From NCBI GenBank assembly GCA_900660155.1, contig CABFPE010000148.1:652072-716071 (forward strand): a stretch of 64,000 nucleotides of DNA, read 5' to 3'. The notes beneath the pieces were generated by a model, which saw only the letters and a program-made list of their open reading frames with translations, was not told the DNA's origin and did not search any database. The stretch comes from Hofstenia miamia. Lineage: Eukaryota; Xenacoelomorpha; Acoela; Hofsteniidae. Made by a program: the position numbers and the translations under genes. Shown here in pieces: positions 54,361-64,000 of this stretch (within the stretch, counting starts at the first letter, position 1; every line of letters starts with the position of its first letter).

Positions 54361-55082
54361 ATTGAAACTCATTCTCATAGTTTGCATTACACTAGCATGG
54401 TTTAATTTTACACGGATTTGGAGATACTAATTTCATCATCTGAAAAAATTTGAATCATTATAATTGCACATCATTAAGTTGAGAAAAACTAAATTGATTT
54501 GCTTCAAAATAAGTTTTGTGCGATAATTCAACTGGCAAGTTCATTGCATGCTTTTCAACAAAGTGAAACAGCACGATTTAAACAAGAAGGCTTATTCTGC
54601 AATAAATCATAGTAGATGGTTTTATAGATTATTAGGTTTTGGTGTAAAACGTGTTTGAAATAAACACTTTCAATTTTTCTGTTGAAAAGTTGACGTCGGG
54701 AATAAAATTTTTGAAAATACTGGCAAGTTCTTTAAAAGGCAACGACATAATGTGTAATATTTCAGACAAAACCTTCAAGGAATTGATCGTAGATGCGTTT
54801 CTAGATGATAAAGAAAGGTCATAATTTATTATTTCATTTTCTCACTAATGTATTAACATAGCAAATTTCATACGCGCAAAATTGAAGATAATATATCTCA
54901 GATTACTAAATGAATCTAATTTCTTACTATGATACTTAATATGCATCTCATTGCTTTTCTCCAAAATAAACTTAGTCATAATTTAATTTTTTTAAAATAT
55001 TGTGTAAGTTCAATAATTTATATAATAATATTTTCAGTTTCTATCAATATTTAAAATGCTTATATGATATCTTGGAATCTAT

Positions 55083-55087
<5 letters not shown>

Positions 55088-55135
<48 letters not shown>
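55088..55135. repeat. (AT)n microsatellite, longest in the window
   Basis: About 48 bases of uninterrupted AT dinucleotides. Confidence 0.9.
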
Positions 55136-55138
<3 letters not shown>

Positions 55139-55224
55139 TGTAATAATGAATAACAAATTGTAAGATATTTATTAATACACAAGATCTTCTCTTATTCATA
55201 TCAAGTTTCATAGCAGATCTCCTC

Positions 55225-55415
55225 ATTGAACGATTTTAATATTGAGGTAGTCTAAATTTGGAAGGATACTGCAAAGTCAGTTTTAACGCTTTTGGCATAA
55301 AACTATCATCATTCTCTAGATGAACATTAGCTCCATGTGACAATGCTTTTTATTTTTATAGTTCATCAATGTCTTTCTTTCAAATTGTGAACTTTTTGGT
55401 AATAGATTTTCATAA
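55225..55415 (-). mobile_element. LINE fragment, second copy of the 62030-62198 segment
   Basis: About 175 bases starting TTTTAATATTGAGGTAGTCT match 62022-62198 in the same orientation with roughly 95% identity. The minus strand reads LPKSSQFERKTLMNYKNKKH in both. In the 62-kb copy this lies between endonuclease linker and reverse transcriptase, so this is a scrap of the same LINE family. Confidence 0.7.
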
Positions 55416-55947
55416 TATAAAAGTGTTTTTATAAATAAATAATGCAATATGCGAATGTATTTGTTAAAAAATAATTTTTCTGTAAAAATTGTTTGACGAT
55501 TTATATATTTTAATAGATTATATAGGTCATAAACACGCACTTTACGTAAAATTGGCAGAAAAATTTTGAATTATTACAAGAAAAGAGCTAAACTAACCCG
55601 TATGTTTTTTATCAAGCTAAAAAAGGGAATTAACGTATTTCGGGTTTAGCACAAATACACTAAAAAGAAAAAAAGTTGAATTTCCCGGAGGTTTCTCATG
55701 AGGAGATTGAGTCATGGTAATTGTGTGTAAATTTGAATATTTATTTTTGACAAAACGCTATTCGCAATATTGAGTATGTTTTTGTTCAATAGATTAGACC
55801 ACAGTAAATCTCTGTAATTTGAATTTTGTTCATTCAAAGTCATCTTTAGAATGTGTGCCTGTGACCAATATTGGCTGAGAAATGCTTGTTCAATACGTCA
55901 ATGTAAGAATGCTACTTTGCTTAAGAGATATAAGTCCCTTATAAAAA

Positions 55948-56351
55948 AAATACAATTTCATCATTACAACGTCAGTTTGACATCGTAGTAGCGTAAATGT
56001 GTCGTTCAATAAATATTTGTATCGTTTTAGTGTCAATATTTTGGCGTAAATTGTACAAAGTTTGCAAAGTATCTATTGCTAGAATTTTAATTGTCTTAAG
56101 GTATTTTGCAACTTACAATTATCAATTTAGCACTGTAATCTCAAATATAACACAATTATCCAAAATGCAATGTGTTTTCTACAATAGCATTTATTATAAT
56201 CACAGCAAATGTAATTAATGCTTTTGTACAAATCAATATTTCTAATTTTTAAGAAATTTTAGAAGAATGTTCACATCTTAGTTGAAAGTGCATCGAAGTT
56301 TCAGTGTAAAAATGGAAATCAGTTTGTTTCCTTAATAATTACATGTTCTGT
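55948..56351. mobile_element. MITE copy 1, truncated, ending at a single N
   Basis: It matches 57742-58141 over about 400 bases with about three differences. It lacks both terminal ends present in copy 2 and stops exactly at the N at 56352. Confidence 0.85.
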
Positions 56352-56352
56352 N

Positions 56353-57733
56353 AATGAAATTCAAGGAAATTTCGAACACTATATAAACCAAGCAGCAAAC
56401 GTTTTAAACCAAGTACCGAAAATATAAAAAATCTAGATTTAAAATGCGCAATTATTTTCTTATGAATGACATGATGATTAATATTATAGGCTTTGCCGTG
56501 TTTGTGTTTCTTTTATTTTTCAGTTCAGGGCAGCACAGTGCTTAGTAAAACAACATTATCTTAAATTCATTTGGAAACTTTTATGATAATTCTATAAAAT
56601 AAATGAAGATCCTTAGAATTCATTATTTTAAAGTTTAAGAAGGTTGAAATAGGGATCAGAAAGTGTCATTTAATAGTATTTCCAAATCATAATGATGTTG
56701 AGGTTCTTAGGATAGGATCTTAGTAGGATTGCTGTGGTATGCTTTTGGTCACATTTATTTACTTGATCCTAACCCTCTCCGAAAGTTTCAACAGACGAAA
56801 TGCATACGTTCCTTTTGTTTCAACTAATTTCTTCATATGCTAGACAATAGATTGAGTCTATCCATGTCCATGGTCTGCTGATTACAGACTAAAAGATTTT
56901 TTATGCGGGCTGTACTTGTCAGAATTAAAATACCATTTGAGAGTTGTTTTTTCTACTCATTAAAAAGCAAACAGAATTTGAATATAACCAATAATAAATA
57001 AAATATTGAATTACAAACTTTGAGTTCAATAATTTTCAAGGGTGATTATATGATCTTTATTTAATATCTTTATAGTTTCTTGATATATTAACCTCAAAAT
57101 ATGTAGACAACATGAAATTTTCAAGCAATTCAAGAATTTGTGAAAATGGTTAAAATAATCAAGGAGACATTTGTCAGTATTTTAGTAAAATCGTAAAAAG
57201 GGCGGATCTTAGCATTCAATATACTGTTTGATAGAGCAACACCAGGCGCAAAGTTGTCTTCAGGTTTAAAATTGTAACTATAACATTGAATGAGCTGGGC
57301 TGAACATTGTATTGTTTTACAAAGTAGGTTAATTTTAGTAGGCCATATGGGTTGGCCAGTTTCTATGTGATTTTAAAAATTGTTGCAAAATTCGATTTTT
57401 CATCAATAAATCTAATAAACAAACTTTCATTTTCGATTTCGAAAATTTTTAAGGCGTCTGCAAGTAAAATTCGAAAAATAGCTAAAAAAATTGGTCAGCC
57501 TTGAGATATACAGTTGAGTGATATTTAATGTTAAAAAGAGAGAAAGTTCGTCTCACGGCTCACACCACTTTTTGTAGGCACTACGCACTATTGCCTTAAT
57601 TCTGAACACTTGTTTCATGAAAGGTGTACTATTTCATTTTATTCCAACTTCGCAATCATGATCAGTTTTTGATTGGCCTTTGGTTTACAATATTGCATGC
57701 GTATTTTTCAGAGAAAGTGGATAAAGGCAATTT
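56353..57733. other. Spacer between the two MITE copies
   Basis: AT-rich DNA with no coding signal. It does not look like the interior of an LTR element: no gag, protease, integrase or primer-binding site is visible. Confidence 0.5.
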
Positions 57734-58229
57734 CCCAGATAATACAATTTCATCATTACAACGTCAGTTTGACATCGTAGTAGCGTAAATGTGTCGTTCA
57801 ATAAATATTTGTATCGTTTTAGTGTCGATATTTTGGCGTAAATTGTACAAAGTTTGCAAAGTATCTATTGCTAGAATTTTATTGTCTTAAGGTATTTTGC
57901 AACTTACAATTATCAATTTAGCACTGTAATCTCAAATATAACACAATTATCCAAAATGCAATGTGTTTTCTACAATAGCATTTATTATAATCACAGCAAA
58001 TGTAATTAATGCTTTTGTACAAATCAATATTTCTAATTTTTAAGAAATTTTAGAAGAATGTTCACATGTTAGTTGAAAGTGCATCGAAGTTTCAGTGTAA
58101 AAATGGAAATCAGTTTGTTTCCTTAATAATTACATGTTCTGTGTCGTTTTAGTAGCGTTTGATGGTGCAAATAACGACGTTGTTTTGGTATTAAACTAAT
58201 GTCGTTTTGATGGCTTTGTTCTTACTGGG
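57734..58229. mobile_element. MITE copy 2, complete (496 bp)
   Basis: The left end CCCAGATAATACAATTTCAT and the right end (reverse complement CCCAGTAAGAACAAAGCCAT) form imperfect inverted repeats of about 30 bases. Subterminal GTCGTTTTAGT/ACGTCAGTTT words are repeated. There is no coding capacity. Confidence 0.75.
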
Positions 58230-58235
58230 TTGGTT

Positions 58236-61200
58236 CCCCTTCTGATGAACAATTCTGATTGGGTAAATTGTAAATTTGGAGCTCAACGCCAAGCGGCAAA
58301 AAATTGCATCTCAAATTGTACTTACTGCTATAATATTTGTTTTTTTTTGTTAATATCTTTCCATTTTAGATAAACTAGCTATCTGCATAGTTTTTGTAAT
58401 ATCCCACTCTGTTTATATATTTCGAAATTTTGGTATTAAATTAGCATTGATTGCCATTTAATATTGTATTTTTCTAGGCGGATCAAGTCCACCTTGCCCA
58501 CCCATAGCCGCTGCCACTGGCAGGGACCCACTCATGAACCCAGTCATTCTATGTTCACTTTTTTTACTTATTTCAAGTTTCATTTTCATTCATTTAAACT
58601 TCTTTCCAATTCATTTTTTTCAATTTTCTATATGCTTTCATTTCTTCATTCAAAATCTCAAACTTTGTAATCAAGTCCCATCTCTGTTCAGTTATATCAA
58701 ACAAATTATTCTAATTTCAACGTCTTTCAAGTAGGTATTCAAATATCTTCTGTCTCAGACCTCTATCAAAAGACAAAGTCAGTGCTTCAAGTCTTATATA
58801 ATTTAGTAAATCTATATGTAATCTTCAGTTGGTTTAAAGGGTTATGCCTCTGGTGATTTTAATCTGAGTTATAAATATTAAATATCCTTCTTACAAACAT
58901 CTCCAATTCTACAATGAAAATTCATTAATTAGATGTAATTTATATTCGTAAATATACTACTTTCAATTGAAAATATTTTTTTTTTGCAAAAAATGTAGTC
59001 TAAATTCAAGCATTATTTAAAACATAATAAATATATTATAATTGTGATGAAAATGGAATTTTAAAAAAATTTCGGAACTTCAAATCTGTTTGGAGAATTT
59101 TAAATTTATTTCTAAATTTCTTTTCAAAAATTTATAAATTCTAATTTGTGAAAAATTAGAGTTTTTCCCTATTTAAAGCTGTTTTTGCCACAACTAAAAA
59201 GAGAATGTTCTGTTTGTAAGTGTTAATGTCACCTAAGAGGATGACTCAAAAGGATTTTAAGTTAAGATCAAGCAAATTCCAAAGAAAACAGAAATGCTCA
59301 TTGTTCTTTTAAGCTAAATATCAAGGAATTTTCAAAGAAACAGAGAGGTGTAACTAGTATCTACTTAAAAAATAAAGGGACTGTTCAAAGTGACATTAAA
59401 ATGTTCTGTCTACTCAAATTTCATCTATTTTTGGAGTAAAACTAGGAAGCTAAATGAATATCCAATGGGAAGATGATGTCGTCATAGAGGGTATAAAAGG
59501 TTCAGAAAAATTGAGAAAAACAGACAGAGAATACCCATTAAATTCTCAAAAAGCTATCTTGCTCAAAAGACAGTATTGGGTTTGCACTTAGAAATTTTGG
59601 TTACGCTTTCTCTCTTCTGTGCAGATTGAAAGATTTCAGTTGTTTTTTCCATCATCCAGATTTAATTGATCCCAGGTAAAATGTTTTGCAATTTTGATTT
59701 AGATTTTTAAATTTGGAACTTGCATTTGGTCTCAAATCTTTTTAGTTATTCTAGTTATTTAAATTTATTGTTTATTGGTATTTGTATGAATATAGGCTTA
59801 GTGTGAAAATAAATCAGTTAGCAAAGGATTTATTGTTGATCTTAATTAATTTTCTATAGTGCAAACAATCTTTTAAATTTGCATTGAAAACAATTAACTT
59901 TAGGGAAAACGTTCAACCATTTATAAGTCATAGTTCCTATTGATTTCCAGCATGGAAAGCAAAGGGAAAATAGTAGGGAAATTCTCTTAACGCAGAGTGC
60001 TCAAGTGTACTATTATATTACATTGAGAGCATCAATTAACAATTTGTTGGGTTTGAAAGTATTATTGCAAATCAATATAGCTACTTAAGCTAGGAATTAT
60101 TTCTTAGGGAAACATTACTGCAGGAAAACAAAGTTTACATCTCATTTTATTTAGTGTGTAAGGAAAATTGTAAACTTGCTCTTTTATCATAACTGAGATT
60201 TGGGTGGTACTACTAAACAACAGAATCAGTAATAAAGTGAGATAGGAATATTTTTCTCAAATACTCACATGGGACAAAACATTATAAAATTTTTACTGAG
60301 AAGTAAACTTATAAAAGCACACTACATTTCAGATACTTATTAGGGATATAAGAGAAAACAATTGAACAACAGCACATGTTGACTTTGCTTTAAATTAGTG
60401 TAGTAACTTATTCTTTATTGAAGGTAGCTGGCCAGATTTGTTATTTGGTCGTAGAGGACGATATCTCGAAATCATTAATATAGTTTTGAGACTATTTTAA
60501 TTGACTGTTTAGTTTTAAACCATAATTTGTAGTAGATTTCTATAATTGCGAGTCTGGTCTAGTTTGGATAATCTAGCAAGTCAGACATAGTGGGTGAAAT
60601 TGGATTCCTTTTAAGATACTAAAATTAAACAGGATAAGTTGATTATTACAATGCAGTAAAATTTTTGAGTTGTAATCTTGTTCATAAAAATCTGATTCCA
60701 CAACATAATATTAAATCAATAGTGTCATATATGTTGCATTACTTTGAGCATTATTTGTTATATATAAAAAGAGCTTTGTAATTTATAAATGCTGATATAT
60801 TATGCAATATTTATTTTTAATTTTAAAACTTGTGAAACAGATATTTAAGTTCCCTAGGATGTTGTAAAGAGCTTGCAAATCAGAAGAAAATACATGAACT
60901 AATTGCTCTCTAAATTAAGACTGCCTGCTTATTGTTTCTAGATAGACATATACAAAATTTACATGCACACTCAGATCAGGATAATTCAAACTGATTGGAA
61001 CTGACTAATCTTGTTCATTCTACCCAAAGTTTGAACTATCAGAATTTAGACATTTATGCATCTATAGCCTTTGTGTACAAAGCAAAAATGAATTATTTAT
61101 TGATGTGGAGCCTTATGTGGAATTATTGAAACCTGATAATGACAAAATGTTGCAAACAATGAAAATAACTGAATAATGTTCTGCATTTACAATTGAAAAA

Positions 61201-61689
61201 ATCTATTATTTCAGTCTGTTGTGATGATTGCATTGCAATGCATTGGTGTCAATTTGACTCTTTTTGAATTTGATGTAACCATTCATAGACAAATGTTTCC
61301 TCTTTCATTTCATTCTTAATTCATGCTTTGTTGCTGATTGGTCAAAGTGTGATTGGAAAACACTTGGGCACCTTTACTCATAGGCTTGGAAAAAATTGTC
61401 AAAAAATTGGGACAAAACCACATTAGCCTTAGCAATACATTGGATTGATTAGGGCTTAAGTTGTACAGTATTCCAGAATTGGCTTTCATATTCAAAAATA
61501 TACTAAACAAACTTGTGTTTACTCTCCTTGATGCTTATAGAATGCGTAATTGGAAAATGAAAAAGTTTAATGCTCAGATTTTTCAAATGGCCTTTATAAA
61601 AAAGTACTAATTTTTAAATGAAATAGAGCATTTTTCTTACAACCTGAAAATATTTCATTAAGTTTTACTTGTTTTCTATTACTTTAAAA
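58236..61689. other. Intergenic DNA, no gene supported
   Basis: A GC-richer patch at 58480-58545 (GCCCACCCATAGCCGCTGCC) resembles a hAT-type element end. The rest is AT-rich with short random frames. Confidence 0.45.
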
Positions 61690-62896
61690 GTTTCCGCCAT
61701 TTTTTAGTAGCACATCATTTGTAGACATCTTTGCAAAAACCATATTGAGTGTTAGAGTAAATATTGTGTTTAAGCAAGTGCTCATTAATTTGGTTTTCAA
61801 ATAAATTTTCAAAAAGCGTACTAATTGGTGATGCTACAACAATTGGTCTATAATTTAAACAGTTTTCAGGGTCACCTTTTTATATACAGGAAATTTTTAA
61901 ATGTTAAGGGAAAATGGATGGTTTCAAGCAAGGATTTATAATGTAACAAAGAGGTTCAGAAACAAGTGCACATGTATCTTTTACAAACCAACTAACTATG
62001 CACAATGATCTCCTTATAAGGCAATTTTAATATTGAGGTAGTCTAAATTTGGAAGGATACTGCAAAGTCAGTTTTAACGCTTTTGGCATAAAAATATCAC
62101 CATTCTCTAGATAAACATTAGCTCCATGAGATAATGCTTTTTATTTTTATAGTTCATCAATGTCTTTCTTTCAAATTGTGAACTTTTTGGTAATCAGAGA
62201 GTATATTTTTGAATTTCAATGTATCTGATGATTTAACACTTGAATTTTATTCTTCCTTCTTAAGCTTAGATTTATATCAGCTAATTTTTCATTTAAATTT
62301 CCTAGTTTGCAGTAGTAAAATTTTCATAAATTTCGTTGGTTTTTTATTTAGAAGTTTATTTATAATTTTCCATTTCTTTTTTGAGGTTACTGCACTGTAA
62401 TCTAGCAAAGTGATTTTAGGCATTTCTTACTTTGATGTTACATAGATTGCAAGCTCTCTTATAAGCTGTATAATTTTCGTCAGTTGATATAACTATGCAC
62501 CATGCCATATTTTTCCTAATAAGTTCAATTGATGTAGAGGTTATCCTAGGTGTATTTTTTAGTAAATCAAAAAAAATAACATCTTGATTTTAAATTTGAG
62601 ATTTTTTCAGGGTAAAAAGCATCTAAGTAAAATTTTCAGGTTTTGGTGAAATGCTCAAGCACTTGAATATGTCTAGGTAAGGAAAATATCAAATTCAAGC
62701 TTTCATTTTTCAAACAGTATTGAAGTAGGTCAATATTCTGTTTTGATCTTTCTCTAATTTTTACCCATTTTCTATAGTATGGAGAAGCCTTAATACCAGC
62801 TATTAAATAAGAAATAACAAGACAATGATCTGAAAATGGAAACTCAGTACAATAAAAATCATATAGAGCTATGATTTGAAATATTAAAGTAATCAC
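61690..62896 (-). mobile_element. LINE fragment (CR1/L2-like): endonuclease, linker and RT start
   Basis: Reading the minus strand: 62896-62636 has FPFSDHCLVISYL, the SDH motif of APE-type endonuclease. About 62560-62420 has PRITSTSIELIRKNMAWC and YKRACNLCNVKVRNA, the linker. 62198-62030 is the segment shared with 55225-55415. About 62010-61690 has VSEPLCYIINPCLKPSIFP, KGDPENCLNYRPIVVASPIS and EHLLKHNIYSNTQYGFCK, the first RT palm blocks. Domain order is intact, with several stops and frame changes. The catalytic YADD region was not found. Confidence 0.8.
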
Positions 62897-62899
62897 TAT

Positions 62900-64000
62900 T
62901 AATACTACCAGTAGTAATGGGTGGGTCCATTACGTGGATATTTTTTACATTTGACCCTGGTGCGCATATCTGCTGGGGCTATGATGTAATTGTGTACTTT
63001 GGCTGTCTGTGTATCTCTGACGTAATTAGAATATGTTCTGTTTTGTGTTGGCAAACAATTTTGCTTGTAGTTTATTGTTCAAAATGTAACAATTTTTTAT
63101 ACATATTACACAAATAATTTTTAAATACCATTGAAATTCTATATGCAAAAGATTCACGTTTTTGGAATTATATTTTATTGCTAAATTTCTTCTGTAAAAG
63201 TCATAATTAAATTTCGTTTGGAGTCTTGTTTAAAATGTAACCAATTTTTTTACTTGCTTATTTACTTAGCTTAACTTAGTTTACATGTTTTATTTTACTT
63301 TACATACTTGCTTTTTGTTAAAGTATGTGACTTGCTTATTTATGTGGCTTAATTTAGTTTACATATTTTACTTTACATACTTGTTAATATACATGAAATT
63401 GTTAACTGACTATCACAAATACATGTTTCACAGACAACTCATTAGATATGTCAATTGCAAAATAAAAATTTTTTAAAACTTGAATCAATAAATATTTCCA
63501 AGTAAAAATATTTTTTAAATCAACATAAATACATGCTTCCACAGATGCATACTCTCACCATACAGAGAAAACGAACATTTATAAACAATAAATTTATTTA
63601 CAAAGAAAATATAAATGCACTACTAAATGATAAAGTTCATATAGCGAATTTCATCTACAGTTCAATGAACAATAATAATATTCGTCAAGCCTTCATGTTG
63701 GGATGGGTGTATTTGCACGTTATGAATTTTACACAGTAGTATCTAAATTAATGATTAATAAACAAGTCAAATAAGGTGATAGATCACAGTATAAAACACA
63801 TGACTATTAAAAATTAAACAAATTCAATTAAAAATGTGTATTAACAAACAAAAGACGTTTTTTATAATAAAGTATATAATAAATTTAACATCAGACAGTA
63901 AATTCGCAGCAATTCATTAAAAAAATTTGATTACATTTTTAAAAGAAATATCTGTAGAACTAACTAGAAATAATATTGCAAAAAAGCATTAAGAATCAAA
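62900..64000. other. Intergenic DNA with an imperfect 80-bp tandem repeat
   Basis: At about 63250-63383 a unit beginning ACTTGCTTATTTA and ending TTTACTTTACATACTTG occurs twice with several changes. No gene is recognised; the open frame at 63533-63739 is polar but without family signal. Confidence 0.5.

Noticed and set aside
55948-58229. Direct repeats flanking 1.4 kb read as LTRs of a small retroelement
   Set aside because: Copy 2 has its own inverted ends inside and beyond the shared part, copy 1 lacks both ends, and no primer-binding site, polypurine tract or internal coding is visible. Two MITE copies explain it better.

Overview
The window is AT-rich DNA (roughly 70% A+T by eye) from an invertebrate metazoan that I cannot place further. 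The evidence for an animal nuclear genome is spliced genes with long introns, a full ABCG2-type transporter, a DAXX-type histone chaperone, many (TA)n tracts and a dense load of decayed DNA transposons (hAT, Tc1/mariner, two further cut-and-paste families), MITEs and CR1/L2-like LINE fragments. No rRNA, tRNA, CRISPR, LTR element or virus-like element was recognised. There are two long N gaps: 19632-20631 is exactly 1000 Ns, so probably an arbitrary scaffold join, and 44350-44816 is 467 Ns inside a (TA)n tract. Single Ns lie at 23142 and 56352.

Layout. 1-2741 (+): a CGAGC-rich repeat, a possible LINE scrap, and the 3' end of a gene for a single-pass membrane protein (last exon 2496-2741, possible upstream exon from 995). 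4038-7027: DNA transposon copy A. 7041-7742: a 0.7-kb deletion derivative of another DNA transposon, next to it in the same (TA)n tract. 10085-16975 (-): six exons of a DAXX-like gene, with a degraded hAT element on the opposite strand in one intron. 19632-20631: gap. 20738-23115 (-): copy B of the first transposon, inverted relative to A and internally rearranged. 24122-24318 (+): a terminal exon with the serine/acidic stretch and C-terminal SUMO-interacting motif expected of DAXX. 24.7-31.6 kb: Tc1/mariner, LINE, hAT and MITE debris. 31895-45869 (+): an ABCG2-like half transporter in three coding exons (predicted 616 aa) whose 9.2-kb and 3.0-kb introns are full of transposons. 46-64 kb: mostly non-coding DNA with mariner, hAT, LINE and MITE remnants.

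Main result. The DAXX-like gene is split by an apparent inversion. Its N-terminal and middle exons run on the minus strand between two inverted copies of one transposon, while an exon that looks like its C-terminus lies on the plus strand just outside the right-hand copy. Flipping the segment between the copies puts every exon on one strand in the right order, and the splice phases match (donor phase 1 at 10085, acceptor phase 1 at 24122). This is either a real transposon-mediated inversion that breaks DAXX or an assembly orientation error at the 1000-N join. Either reading changes the annotation.

The three host genes (membrane protein, DAXX-like, ABCG2-like) are separate transcription units with no sign of working together.
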